This document shows positions 8,380 to 17,239 of a stretch of 64,000 nucleotides of DNA, in pieces; within the stretch, counting starts at the first letter, position 1; each line of letters opens with the position of its first letter. The DNA is from DAIOEK01 sp036746315 (GTDB lineage: Bacteria > Chloroflexota > Anaerolineae > Anaerolineales > Anaerolineaceae). The position numbers and the translations under genes were made by a program. The notes beneath the pieces were generated by a model. It made no database searches. It saw only the letters and a program-made list of their open reading frames with translations, and was not told the origin of the DNA. The stretch spans positions 39,732-103,731 of the forward strand of contig DAIOEK010000005.1 of the NCBI GenBank assembly GCA_036746315.1, given 5' to 3'.

Positions 8380-9644
8380 CGCTGTTGATCCATGCCTCGC
8401 AATTACTGACCCTGGCGGGAGGTCCCCGACGGGGAAAATCCATGACCGACCTGGCGACCATTGAAGATGGTGCCGTGTTATATCGCGACGGGCTGATTCT
8501 GGAATACGGTACAACCGATGAACTGCGAGGCAAATATCCGGATGAACCCATCCTCAATGCGCTTGAACAGGTTGTGCTGCCGGGGTTCGTCGATCCGCAC
8601 ACCCACCTGCTGTGGGCGGGAGACCGGGCAGCCGAGTTCGACATGCGACTACAGGGAAAAAGCTACCTCGAAATCCAGGCTGCCGGTGGCGGGATTGTTT
8701 CCACCGTCAGACAAACCCGAAAAGCGCTGGCAGAAAACAACCTATTTATCGAAACCCGCTCCCGCGCCGAAAGGATGTTTGCACACGGTACAACCACGTG
8801 TGAAGTAAAGACCGGTTATGGGTTGGACACCGTATCAGAATTGCAGATGCTGCAACAGATCATGGCATTAAATGGTGAGTTGGCCATCGATCTTGTCCCG
8901 ACTTTCATGCCGGCGCATGCCATTCCGACCGAATATTCCGGGAACGCCGATGGATACTTGCGCCTGATCATCAAAGAGATGCTGCCACTGTTGGAGGAAA
9001 AGATCGGTCACGGGAATGAATTCCCATCCTCCACCAGGGATGTTTTCATTGACATTTTTTGCGAAGAAGGCGCTTTTACGCGCGACCAATCAAAACGGTT
9101 ATTTGAAGCAGCAAAAAAAGCAGGGTTTCCGCTAAAAATCCACGCGGATGAATTCGTCAATCTGGGCGGCAGCCGACTTGCTGTTGAAATGAAAGCTGCC
9201 AGCGCCGATCACCTGATGCACACGTCAGATGAAGAGATCGCCCTGTTCGGGCAGAGCAATACAACGGCGGTGGCGCTGCCTTGCACCACCTTCGGACTGG
9301 CAGAAAAACAGTACATGCCCGCGCGGAAGTTCATCGATGCCAATGCTATTGTCGCCCTGGCAACGGATTGCAACCCGGGAACCGCCTGGAATGAAAGCAT
9401 GCAATTTGTGATTGCGCTCGCCTGCCGGTTCATGAAGTTGACGGTGGCAGAGGCAATCAGCGCCGCAACGATCAATGCGGCAGCCGCCATCCAACGGGAA
9501 GACACCATCGGTTCCATCGAACCCGGGAAAAAGGCGGATATGCTGATTCTTGCGGCGGCAGATTATCGACATCTCGGTTACCGGTTTGGCACCAATCTGG
9601 TTCAAACCGTGATCAAAAACGGAAAGGAATACCCGGCAACATGA
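8376..9644 (+). CDS. hutI: Imidazolonepropionase
   Basis: HutI hydrolyses 4-imidazolone-5-propionate to N-formimino-L-glutamate in histidine degradation. The 422-residue amidohydrolase shows the metal-site HxH in LPGFVDPHTHLLWAGDR, a substrate segment around KTGYGLD, the HADEF motif and the DCNPGTAW motif; length and order match the family. ATG 8376 has an AGAGGAAA Shine-Dalgarno and overlaps the previous stop by 4 bp; the longer in-frame start at 8307 is unlikely. No hutH, hutU or formiminoglutamase is adjacent, so the rest of the pathway must be elsewhere or absent. Confidence 0.95.
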   Translation: MTLLIHASQLLTLAGGPRRGKSMTDLATIEDGAVLYRDGLILEYGTTDELRGKYPDEPILNALEQVVLPGFVDPHTHLLWAGDRAAEFDMRLQGKSYLEIQAAGGGIVSTVRQTRKALAENNLFIETRSRAERMFAHGTTTCEVKTGYGLDTVSELQMLQQIMALNGELAIDLVPTFMPAHAIPTEYSGNADGYLRLIIKEMLPLLEEKIGHGNEFPSSTRDVFIDIFCEEGAFTRDQSKRLFEAAKKAGFPLKIHADEFVNLGGSRLAVEMKAASADHLMHTSDEEIALFGQSNTTAVALPCTTFGLAEKQYMPARKFIDANAIVALATDCNPGTAWNESMQFVIALACRFMKLTVAEAISAATINAAAAIQREDTIGSIEPGKKADMLILAAADYRHLGYRFGTNLVQTVIKNGKEYPAT

Positions 9645-10288
9645 AACAGTTCACATTACAGACCGCCCGAGCCTGGTACAGCGATGCAGACCCGGTACAC
9701 GATTTTGCGCACATCGAAAGAGTGTATGCCATGGCCACCCGCCTGGCGGAAATCGAGGGCGCCGATATGGAAATCGTACAGACAGCAGCGTTGTTGCACG
9801 ACGCGGAAGGCAGCGCCCCGGGACAGGAAAATGGGGACAGGGCAACCCACCACCTGAGCAGCGCCGAATTTGCCCGCCAGATATTGACCGACGCCGGATG
9901 GCAGGAAAACCGCATCGAAGCGGTGCTGCACTGCATCCGCGCCCACCGTTTTCGCAGCGGTCGGGAGGAACCTAGCACACTGGAAGCAAAGGTGCTGTTC
10001 GACGCAGACAAGCTGGACGTGCTGGGCGCCATCGGGGTTGCGCGAACCATTGCCTATGCGGTGCTGGATGGACAACCGTTTTACGCCCCCGTTTCGGAAA
10101 AATTTTTGAATAACGGCATGGAAGAGGAAGGCGAGCCGCACAGCAGCTACCACGAGTTCATCTTCAAGCTGCGGAAAGTCAAAGACCGTTTGTATACTGC
10201 TTCGGCAAAAGAAATCGCGATAAAAAGACACGATTATATCGCCAATTATTATGCGCGCCTGATCGCCGAAATGAATGCCGAAGCCTGA
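9641..10288 (+). CDS. HD-domain phosphohydrolase
   Basis: The 215-residue protein has HD-superfamily metal ligands: H20/H24 in PVHDFAHIERVY, H53-D54 in AALLHDAEG, a later CIRAHRF and a downstream DADKLD. It resembles the YedJ-type uncharacterised HD hydrolases. The substrate is not readable. Its ATG overlaps the hutI stop (ATGA), so it is co-translated with hutI, but no role in histidine breakdown is known for this family. Confidence 0.88.
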   Translation: MKQFTLQTARAWYSDADPVHDFAHIERVYAMATRLAEIEGADMEIVQTAALLHDAEGSAPGQENGDRATHHLSSAEFARQILTDAGWQENRIEAVLHCIRAHRFRSGREEPSTLEAKVLFDADKLDVLGAIGVARTIAYAVLDGQPFYAPVSEKFLNNGMEEEGEPHSSYHEFIFKLRKVKDRLYTASAKEIAIKRHDYIANYYARLIAEMNAEA

Positions 10289-10317
10289 TTGTAAATTCAA
10301 CGATGGAGCAAATACGC

Positions 10318-11097
10318 ATGTCGAATATCCCCCCAACATTGACCGATCTTGAAGACCTAGCGCGGGGCGCCGGGGAGATCATCCTCTCGCGATTCCAGGC
10401 CAAGCACGATATTCAGCGAAAACTGGCAGCCGATATTGTTACGGAAGCCGATTCGCTGGCGGAAGCCTTCATTATTGGAGAAATTCAAAAACGGTGGAGG
10501 GATCACTGCATTGTAGCCGAAGAATCCGGGGCAAACAGACAGGAATCTGAGTATTGCTGGTATATCGACCCGCTGGATGGAACGATCAACTTTGCGCATG
10601 GTCTACCGGTTTTCTGCGTATCCATAGGGTTAACGCAACATGGCAAACCGATCCTGGGCGCCATCTATGCCCCGAGTTATGATGAAATGTACACTGCCCA
10701 ATCGGGCAAAGGCGCCTTTTTGAACGAAAAAAAGCTGTCTGTAAGTACCACGACCGCACTGATGGATAGCCTGTTGATGATGGAATATCCCAACCTTAAC
10801 AACAACCGGGATGAAACCACACTGCATCGTTTTCAAACGCTGAGAATGCAAACCCGGGGCATCCGGCAGCTGGGCTGTGCCGCGATGGCAATGTGCTACA
10901 CGGCCCGCGGGTACGCCGACGGTTACTGGCAGCCTGAGATCCACCCGTGGGATATAGCCGCGGGAACACTCCTGGTAAGGGAGGCAGGGGGCGTGGTCAC
11001 TAATTACGCCGGTGATGACCTTGATCTTTCCGGCAATATTTCCATCATCGCCGGAAATCCAGCCATGCATGCCATTCTTCGAGAGCAATTAGCGTAG
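10318..11097 (+). CDS. Inositol monophosphatase family protein
   Basis: The 259-residue product (from ATG 10318, with GGAG 8 nt upstream; in-frame ATG 10303 lacks a Shine-Dalgarno) has all IMPase metal motifs: AEESG, the DPLDGTINF signature, and HPWDIAAGTLL near the C-terminus. These lithium-sensitive phosphatases act on myo-inositol-1-phosphate, or on histidinol phosphate, PAP or fructose-bisphosphate in relatives. Placement after hutI does not decide the substrate. Confidence 0.9.
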   Translation: MSNIPPTLTDLEDLARGAGEIILSRFQAKHDIQRKLAADIVTEADSLAEAFIIGEIQKRWRDHCIVAEESGANRQESEYCWYIDPLDGTINFAHGLPVFCVSIGLTQHGKPILGAIYAPSYDEMYTAQSGKGAFLNEKKLSVSTTTALMDSLLMMEYPNLNNNRDETTLHRFQTLRMQTRGIRQLGCAAMAMCYTARGYADGYWQPEIHPWDIAAGTLLVREAGGVVTNYAGDDLDLSGNISIIAGNPAMHAILREQLA

Positions 11098-11136
11098 ATC
11101 TGACATCAATGATTTTATTTTTACAAAGGAGGAGAG

Positions 11137-12168
11137 ATGAACCCTAAAATTAGCAACACTCAAAAGAATTCCCGCTGGTTATTGCTCATTCCCATGTTGA
11201 TATTGATCCAAGTGGCGTGCATGACCGGTTCGCGCAGTGCAACGGAAGCTCCTCCGCCCACGCAGGATGTTGCCGGAACCGCTCTGGCGGTTCAAATGGA
11301 TGCTCAAGCAACCATGCAGGCAGACATTTCGCGCGAGATCACCGAACAAGCAAAGGTGTTTGAGGGTACTTCGCAGGCATTGCAACAAACACAATCCGCC
11401 CTCCAGGAAGAGCAACCTGCTGCGACCACCGATCTCGCCGGAACTCTCTCTTCGATGATGACCGAAGAGCCTGCGGAAGTGAGCATGGAAGATCGGATCA
11501 AAAACGCGAAGATACTGCTTTATGAAGATACGCTGGAGTTGGGGATCGGCCAGTGGATCGAAATGACCCTGGACCGGATGGGATTGAACTACACCACGGT
11601 TGGGGATCGCTCCGGTGATTTTATGAAATACCTCGATTCCGGTGAAGACTGGGACCTGATCATTATCGGCGCAGAGAATCACAACGCCATTCAGGGTGAA
11701 TTCTGGGATGTGATCCTGGAAAAATCCTATCAGAAAACAGCCGTCATCGCCGAAGTATGGTACCTGGACCTATTGGGGGGCGGCAAGATCAAGAATTTCA
11801 TGAACGAGTGTGGCATTTCGTACGATGGCAACTGGGATCTGGCTGATTCGATCTACTGGGTAAAACCGGATCATCCACTGCTCAATGAGCCCAACCAGGT
11901 TTTGCCACTGCTGCACTACAACCGCTACTGGCTCAGCAACGCAGGTGATAAAGTGCGTTTGCGCACTTCAGGGGATGCCGAGATCCTGGCAGCAGTCATG
12001 AAAACCAATAAAACGGATAATGGCTTCATCACAACCTGCATGGATGGACGGACGGTTTTCCAGACCTTCTGCAACCACGACTTCAGGCAAGGTGAAATCA
12101 TGGACCTATGGGAGAACTACATTACGTATACCCTGACCAACCATTTTCTCGCGTTGGATGCCGAATAA
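11137..12168 (+). CDS. Lipoprotein with ThuA/glutaminase-like domain, unknown function
   Basis: The 343-residue protein has a basic N-terminus, a hydrophobic helix and a lipobox ending VAC at about residue 28, so it should be lipid-anchored outside the membrane. Residues 35-120 are Ala/Thr/Gln-rich and probably extended or coiled (AVQMDAQATMQADISREI). Residues 125-340 look like one alpha/beta domain: AKILLYEDTLELGIGQW, then DWDLIIIGAENHNAI, a pattern reminiscent of the class-I glutamine-amidotransferase-like (ThuA) fold, without an obvious catalytic Cys. A strong AAAGGAGGAG Shine-Dalgarno precedes ATG. It ends the hutI run and is followed by a terminator. Confidence 0.72.
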   Translation: MNPKISNTQKNSRWLLLIPMLILIQVACMTGSRSATEAPPPTQDVAGTALAVQMDAQATMQADISREITEQAKVFEGTSQALQQTQSALQEEQPAATTDLAGTLSSMMTEEPAEVSMEDRIKNAKILLYEDTLELGIGQWIEMTLDRMGLNYTTVGDRSGDFMKYLDSGEDWDLIIIGAENHNAIQGEFWDVILEKSYQKTAVIAEVWYLDLLGGGKIKNFMNECGISYDGNWDLADSIYWVKPDHPLLNEPNQVLPLLHYNRYWLSNAGDKVRLRTSGDAEILAAVMKTNKTDNGFITTCMDGRTVFQTFCNHDFRQGEIMDLWENYITYTLTNHFLALDAE

Positions 12169-12190
12169 TAATCAGCTTGTTTTCAGATTA

Positions 12191-12219
12191 ACCGCTCCCG
12201 GAACCGGGAGCGGTTTTTT
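12191..12219 (+). terminator. Rho-independent terminator
   Basis: A perfect 10-bp GC-rich stem (12191-12200 with 12205-12214) and a 4-nt loop are followed by T6. It ends the hutI-to-lipoprotein transcription unit. Confidence 0.9.
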
Positions 12220-12330
12220 ACGGTAGAGTCCCAGGACATGAAAAATGTTAATGATTATTTAAGCATTTTTTTATTGTGTTGTTTGGGGTGTTGGCAATAA
12301 AATAAGCTTATCACATACAGGGAGGGTTAT

Positions 12331-12741
12331 ATGAAGTTCTATCGCATCACAGCAATTGCATTAGCTTTCACGTTTCTCTTCTCCAGCCTGGGAACTGCAC
12401 CGGTTGCAGCCCAAACCGTAGATCAGGCTTCATCCGCCTGCGCCGTGTCAAGCGTTGCCGCACATGGTATGTTCTCCGCAGTAAACGTGGATTCTGCCAA
12501 GGCAGTAAAGACGGGCAAAATAGCCATCACCAATAAGACCGGTGGGTACATGTCCTTCACGTTTCGCAACAGCCAGGGCGGCGTTTATTATTTTGGCGTT
12601 GCACCAGGCAAACAAACCATTTCCCTACCCAAGGGAAAATACAGCTATTCGGTTTCTTCCATTTGCGGATCCAAATCCGGAAATATCACCATCAAGGGGA
12701 AACGATCCTGGAAATGGTGGTGTAGAAAGACCAAAAAATAA
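12331..12741 (+). CDS. Small secreted basic protein, unknown function
   Basis: The 136-residue product has a clear signal peptide (MKFYRITAIALAFTFLFSS, cleavage likely after APVAAQ). The mature part looks beta-rich (KIAITNKTGGYMSFTFRN, GVYYFGVAPGKQTISLPKG) with three Cys and a strongly basic tail ending KRSWKWWCRKTKK. I do not recognise a family; the beta pattern could be an Ig-like or carboxypeptidase-regulatory-like fold. AGGGAGG lies 7 nt before ATG. It is monocistronic, with terminators on both sides. Confidence 0.72.
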   Translation: MKFYRITAIALAFTFLFSSLGTAPVAAQTVDQASSACAVSSVAAHGMFSAVNVDSAKAVKTGKIAITNKTGGYMSFTFRNSQGGVYYFGVAPGKQTISLPKGKYSYSVSSICGSKSGNITIKGKRSWKWWCRKTKK

Positions 12742-12772
12742 GCCTTTGCTATCTTTTCAGTAGTAAAATGCG

Positions 12773-12801
12773 AAGATCCCTGTTCTATGAACAGGGATCT
12801 T
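12773..12801. terminator. Hairpin between convergent genes
   Basis: A perfect 13-bp stem (12773-12785 with 12789-12801) with a 3-nt loop lies between the secreted-protein gene and gdhA. It has short T/A runs on the two sides and could serve both strands. Confidence 0.65.
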
Positions 12802-12838
12802 TCACGGAAGGAGGTAAGTGAACCGGTAATATCGAGGT

Positions 12839-14125
12839 TTAGATCCAGCCACGCAATTCCATGGCTTTGACCACACGAGCAATGGCAACCATGTAGGCAG
12901 CATCGCGCATGTAGACTTTTTCCTTCAATGCCATGTCGCGTACACCTTCATACGCCTGGGTCATCTTGGTGTCCAGCTTTTCCAAAACTTCCTGGTGCGT
13001 CCAGTAGAAGTTCATATCATTCTGAACACTTTCAAAGTATGAGCAGGTAACCCCACCCGCGTTGCAGAGGAAGTCGGGGATCATGTACACATCGCGACTC
13101 TTCAGCACTTCGTCCGCTTCAGGTGTGGTGGGCCCGTTCGCACCTTCAGCGACGATGCGCACCGCCTTGCTGACTTTCTGGACGCTCTCAGCGTTGATTT
13201 GACCTTCCAGTGCGGCAGGGATGAGAACTTCGGCTTCCTTGCTGATCCAGGCGTTGCCGTCTTCAATAACATAACCGGCATCCCGAGCTTTGTTCTTATC
13301 GATGGAGCCATATTGATCAGTAATGGTCATCAGGAAGCGCGGATCGATGCCATCCTTGTGACTGACGGTGTAAGAAGTGCGATCTTCGCGGTCCCAATAA
13401 GATACACAGGCGACCTTGCCCTTTAACATTTCCACAAAGCCAATGGCAGCATATTGGGAGACATTGCCAAACCCCTGGATGGCTGCCACACATTTGCTGG
13501 AATCCATTTTCAGGAATTTCATTGCTTCGCGAACAGAGTAGATGACACCATATCCCGTGGCTTCAGTGCGTCCGAGTGAACCGCCGCCGCCCACCGGTTT
13601 GCCGGTGATGACACCGGGGGTATACTGCCCGACCAGCTTGGAATATTCATCCATCATCCAACCCATCATCTGGGGGGTGGTTCCAACATCCGGGGCGGGG
13701 ACATCCTGGCGCGGACCGATATTGCGCCATATTACATCAATGAATCCACGAACCAGCCGCTCTTTTTCCCCAAGGGAGAGTGTAGCCGGGTCAACGATGA
13801 CGCCACCTTTACCACCACCCAGCGGAATATCTGCCACTGCGCATTTCCATGTCATCCACATCGCCAATGCCCGGACCGTGTCCACTGTTTCTGAAGGGTG
13901 GAAGCGAATACCACCTTTGTTTGGACCTCTGGCATCATTGTGCTGAACGCGATAACCGTTGAACACCCGAATGGTTCCATCATCCATCCGCACAGGGATA
14001 CGGAAATGGAATTCACGGGCAGGCCATCGGAGAATTTCGCTCACCTGGGGGTCCAGCTTGAGCAGTCCAGCCACATGATCAAACTGACGCTGCGCCATTT
14101 CAAACGCATTGGTTGTTACTGCCAT
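12839..14125 (-). CDS. gdhA: Glutamate dehydrogenase (Glu/Leu/Phe/Val family)
   Basis: This 428-residue enzyme interconverts glutamate with 2-oxoglutarate and ammonia. It has the hexameric GDH features: RVQHNDARGPNKGGIRFHP, the catalytic-lysine motif PLGGGKGGV, the APDVGT loop, and a C-terminal Rossmann domain (AAIQGFGNVSQYAA; VAEGANGPTTPEAD). The length and the TGKPVGGGGSLGR segment match the NAD(P)-dependent 420-residue group also common in archaea. GGAG precedes ATG. It stands alone between terminators. Cofactor preference cannot be told by eye. Confidence 0.96.
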   Translation of the reverse strand: MAVTTNAFEMAQRQFDHVAGLLKLDPQVSEILRWPAREFHFRIPVRMDDGTIRVFNGYRVQHNDARGPNKGGIRFHPSETVDTVRALAMWMTWKCAVADIPLGGGKGGVIVDPATLSLGEKERLVRGFIDVIWRNIGPRQDVPAPDVGTTPQMMGWMMDEYSKLVGQYTPGVITGKPVGGGGSLGRTEATGYGVIYSVREAMKFLKMDSSKCVAAIQGFGNVSQYAAIGFVEMLKGKVACVSYWDREDRTSYTVSHKDGIDPRFLMTITDQYGSIDKNKARDAGYVIEDGNAWISKEAEVLIPAALEGQINAESVQKVSKAVRIVAEGANGPTTPEADEVLKSRDVYMIPDFLCNAGGVTCSYFESVQNDMNFYWTHQEVLEKLDTKMTQAYEGVRDMALKEKVYMRDAAYMVAIARVVKAMELRGWI

Positions 14126-14161
14126 GGGGTATCTCCTCTCAAATCAAATAGGGTATGGTGG

Positions 14162-14199
14162 TAATTAAAATAATAGCGGGCAATCAAGGAATGCCCGCT
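14162..14199 (-). terminator. Rho-independent terminator of the gat operon
   Basis: Arms at 14175-14182 and 14192-14199 form an 8-bp perfect GC-rich stem. On the minus strand it is followed by ATTATTTTAATT. It lies 150 bp past the gatB stop and upstream of gdhA. Confidence 0.65.
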
Positions 14200-14351
14200 G
14201 GAACTCCCAACATAATTCGTGCCTGGATGAGCTGCAAATAGATCATTTTAGACACCTGTCCACGTTACTTTACAAGGATACAGGAAGAACGAAGCCGAGT
14301 CAATATGATTAACGGCAGAAACCGGGGTGATGACCCTCCTATTTAATCTCA

Positions 14352-15827
14352 TTAATCAGATGATTTGTTTGTTTCCTTCAATTGCTGTAACGCCTCTGCC
14401 AGAAGAGATTGGGCAATCGCCGGAGAGGCCTGACCCCTGGTCTTGCGCATGAGCTGCCCGAAGAACCAGTTGGCCAGTGTCTCTTTTCCGGCAAGGTAAC
14501 TCTCGATTTCGCGGGGGTGTTCCGCGAGGGTCTCGGCGATCATGCGGCGCAGACTGCTACGGTCGTCGATTTGGGTAAGCCCTTTCTCGCGGATAATATC
14601 CTCCGCTGATCTGCCGCTGGCAAGCATCTCTTCCAAAACCAGACGAGCGGTATTGAGGTTGATTGTCTCCGCCAGAGTAGCTTTCACCAGCCCGGCAAGA
14701 TGGGAGGGCGCAAGCGGGAATGCCATTGAATCATCCGGATGGTTGTTCATCCACCCCAGGATGGGTCCGGTTATCCAATTTGCCAGAGACTTGGGGGGAA
14801 TGGCGCTATCAACGAATAAGACCGCCTCGAAAAAATCTGCCAGTTGCGGCTGTGCCACCAGAATCTGCGCGTCGTAACCGCCCAATCCATACTGGCTTTC
14901 AAATCTTTCTTGTTTGTTGCGGGGCAGTTCGGGCATGACGGCGCGGATCTGTTCAGTCCAAGCAGCATCCACTTTCAAAGGCGGCAGGTCGGGCTCGGGG
15001 AAATAGCGGTAATCGTGGGCTTCCTCCTTGCCGCGCTGCGAAAAAGTCTCACCAATAAGATCATTCCAGCCAACTGTCTCCTGGCGAACCTCTCCCCCAC
15101 CTTCCACCACGGCAATCTGACGCTGAATTTCAAATTCGATTGCCTTTTCCATCGCCCGAAAACTGTTGAGATTCTTGATTTCCGTACGAGTGTTGAACAC
15201 CACGGTCCCCAACTGGCGGATGGAAACGTTCGCCTCAAAGCGGATGGCTCCCTTTTCCATATCGCAGGTACTGACACCGATATAGCGCAACAACGCATGC
15301 AGAGTGGTGGCGTATGCCTTGGCTTCCTCCACCGAGCGCATATCCGGTTCGGTAACAATCTCCAGCAGGGGGACCCCGGCACGGTTCAGATCCACCAAAC
15401 TGCAGGCATCTTCTTCACGGATGACGTGGGTCAGCTTGCCGGTATCCTCTTCCAGGTGTGCACGACGGATACGGATGTGTTTTTCGCCGGAGGAGGTATG
15501 GATCAGAATGTCGCCATTCTCAGCCAGCGGATATTCATATTGCGAAATCTGATAACCTTTTGGCAGATCAGGATAGAAATAATTCTTGCGCGCAAAGATG
15601 CTAATGGGGTTGATGCGGCAATCCAGCGCGAGGGCGGCGCGGACCGCCAGTTCCACCGCGTGACGGTTGATGACCGGCAGGGAGCCGGGCATTCCCAGGC
15701 AAACCGGGCAAATAGCGCTGTTGGGCGGGGCGGTGATCACATCCACCACCGGGCAGGAGCAAAACATCTTAGAAGCGGTCTTCAGCTCAACGTGAACTTC
15801 CAGACCGATTACGGGTTCCCATTGCAT
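14352..15827 (-). CDS. gatB: Asp-tRNA(Asn)/Glu-tRNA(Gln) amidotransferase subunit B
   Basis: GatB is the tRNA-binding kinase subunit of GatCAB, which amidates misacylated Glu-tRNA(Gln) or Asp-tRNA(Asn). The 491-residue protein starts MQWEPVIGLEVHVELKTASK and has the two-Cys metal pair region (MFCSCPV ... NSAICPVCLGMPGSLPVIN), YFYPDLPKGYQISQYEYP, RAHLEEDTGKLTH and NRAGVPLLEIVTEPD, with the YqeY-like C-terminal helices. It is the last gene of a minus-strand operon headed by gatC-gatA, separated from gatA by five other genes, an unusual layout. Confidence 0.97.
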   Translation of the reverse strand: MQWEPVIGLEVHVELKTASKMFCSCPVVDVITAPPNSAICPVCLGMPGSLPVINRHAVELAVRAALALDCRINPISIFARKNYFYPDLPKGYQISQYEYPLAENGDILIHTSSGEKHIRIRRAHLEEDTGKLTHVIREEDACSLVDLNRAGVPLLEIVTEPDMRSVEEAKAYATTLHALLRYIGVSTCDMEKGAIRFEANVSIRQLGTVVFNTRTEIKNLNSFRAMEKAIEFEIQRQIAVVEGGGEVRQETVGWNDLIGETFSQRGKEEAHDYRYFPEPDLPPLKVDAAWTEQIRAVMPELPRNKQERFESQYGLGGYDAQILVAQPQLADFFEAVLFVDSAIPPKSLANWITGPILGWMNNHPDDSMAFPLAPSHLAGLVKATLAETINLNTARLVLEEMLASGRSAEDIIREKGLTQIDDRSSLRRMIAETLAEHPREIESYLAGKETLANWFFGQLMRKTRGQASPAIAQSLLAEALQQLKETNKSSD

Positions 15828-15835
15828 AAAACGAA

Positions 15836-16999
15836 CTATCCCATCCGGCGCATGAACTTTTCCAGCCGGTGCATTGCTTCTTCGATCTTCTCATAAGAGG
15901 TCGCATACGAGATGCGCATAAACCCTTCACCGCCTTTGCCAAAGGCATTGCCGGGGACCATCGCAACTTTTTCTTCCTGCAGCAAACGCTGGGCAAAAGA
16001 TTCGTCATCCAACCCGCTCACCGCAATGTTGGGAAAGACGTAAAAAGCACCATGAGGCTCCACGGTTTCCAACCCGAGACGATTCAACTCCCTGACCAGA
16101 AATTTGCGGCGGCGGTCATATTCTGCCAACATCTGCTGCACATGTTCCTCGCCGTTACGTAATCCTTCGAGCGCGGCGCACTGGCTCATGGTCGGAGCAG
16201 ACATGATGGTGTATTGGTGCACCCGAGTCATGGGTTTGATAAAGTCGGCAGGCGCAGCAGCATAGCCAATACGCCAACCGGTCATGGCATAGTCCTTCGA
16301 GAATCCGCCCAGCAAAATGGTACGTTTGCGCATGCCTTCCAGTTTGGGAAAGCAGATATGTTCCACACCATACACCAGACGGTCATAGATCTCATCGGAA
16401 ATAACAATAATATCGTGCTTTTCGGCAATTTCGGCAAGACGCGTCAACGCTTCCAGGGATGCCACGGCGCCGGTAGGATTGTTTGGATAGCCGATGAGAA
16501 TGGCTTTGGTCCTGGGCGTGATAGCAGCTTCTATCTCATCAGGATCAGGGCTGAATTTGTTCTCCATGCGGCTGGCAACTTCCACGGGCACGCCGCCGGC
16601 GAGGATAACCTCGGCTTGATATGCCACAAAACAGGGGGTGGGGATGATCACTTCATCGCCAGGCTCCAGAATCGCCGTAAAAGAAAGATAGAGCGCTTCG
16701 GATACCCCAACCGTAAGCAGTATCTCGGTAGCTGGATCGTATTGCACCCCATAGAGACGGTTGAGATGCCCGGCAAGCGCCTGGCGCAACTCCAATATCC
16801 CGGCGTTGGAAGTGTAGTGCGTATCTCCGCGCAAAATCGACTCGATGCCGGCATCCATGATAGGTTTGGGAGTGATGAAATCCGGCTCACCGATGCCCAG
16901 TGAAATCACATCCTTCATGGTGGCGGCAATATCAAAGAACTTGCGAATACCGGATGGCTTGAGTGTGGCGACTCGGCTGGAGATATAGGATTCGCGCAT
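15836..16999 (-). CDS. PLP-dependent class I/II aminotransferase
   Basis: The 387-residue fold-type-I aminotransferase has a typical opening (ISSRVATLKPSGIRKFFDIA), YPNNPTGAV, SDEIYDRLVY and the PLP-lysine motif GGFSKDYAMTGWRIGYA. It resembles the aspartate/aromatic (PatA/AspC-like) group common in thermophiles and Chloroflexota. The exact amino acid pair cannot be set by eye. It lies 8 bp upstream of gatB within the gat operon. Confidence 0.93.
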   Translation of the reverse strand: MRESYISSRVATLKPSGIRKFFDIAATMKDVISLGIGEPDFITPKPIMDAGIESILRGDTHYTSNAGILELRQALAGHLNRLYGVQYDPATEILLTVGVSEALYLSFTAILEPGDEVIIPTPCFVAYQAEVILAGGVPVEVASRMENKFSPDPDEIEAAITPRTKAILIGYPNNPTGAVASLEALTRLAEIAEKHDIIVISDEIYDRLVYGVEHICFPKLEGMRKRTILLGGFSKDYAMTGWRIGYAAAPADFIKPMTRVHQYTIMSAPTMSQCAALEGLRNGEEHVQQMLAEYDRRRKFLVRELNRLGLETVEPHGAFYVFPNIAVSGLDDESFAQRLLQEEKVAMVPGNAFGKGGEGFMRISYATSYEKIEEAMHRLEKFMRRMG

Positions 17000-17023
17000 G
17001 AGACTTCTCCTCGCAGGGGATAT

Positions 17024-17239
17024 TTAGACTTCTTCAGCAAACCAGGAATCAGTTGCTTCCTGATAATATAACCGAAAACTGCGAACTGCGCCGCATTTTA
17101 CATGGAATTCGTGCGATCCGGGCGTGCGTGATTCGGACACAATACAGGTTATCGGCAGTTCTTGCTCCTGCCAGTACAGTTTACGTGGTTGCTGCGGATA
17201 CGTGTATTCGGAATGGCAGGCAACCCTTACGGTTTGCAT
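17024..17239 (-). CDS. DUF6504-like small protein
   Basis: The 71-residue protein reads like a short beta-barrel domain: PRKLYWQEQELPITCIVSES, then FHVKCGAVRSFRLYYQEA ending DSWFAEEV. This resembles the actinobacterial/Chloroflexota DUF6504 pattern (basic residue plus W-x-G-x-x-Y, then F-x-L-Y-x-D and W-F). The function is unknown. Its start overlaps the 3' end of the nucleotidyltransferase gene by 13 bp, supporting co-translation and a real gene. Confidence 0.65.
   Translation of the reverse strand: MQTVRVACHSEYTYPQQPRKLYWQEQELPITCIVSESRTPGSHEFHVKCGAVRSFRLYYQEATDSWFAEEV

Noticed and set aside
14844..15896. 350-residue + strand open frame opposite gatB
   Set aside because: Antisense shadow of a secure gatB; composition (His, Phe and Gln rich) is not protein-like and there is no motif.
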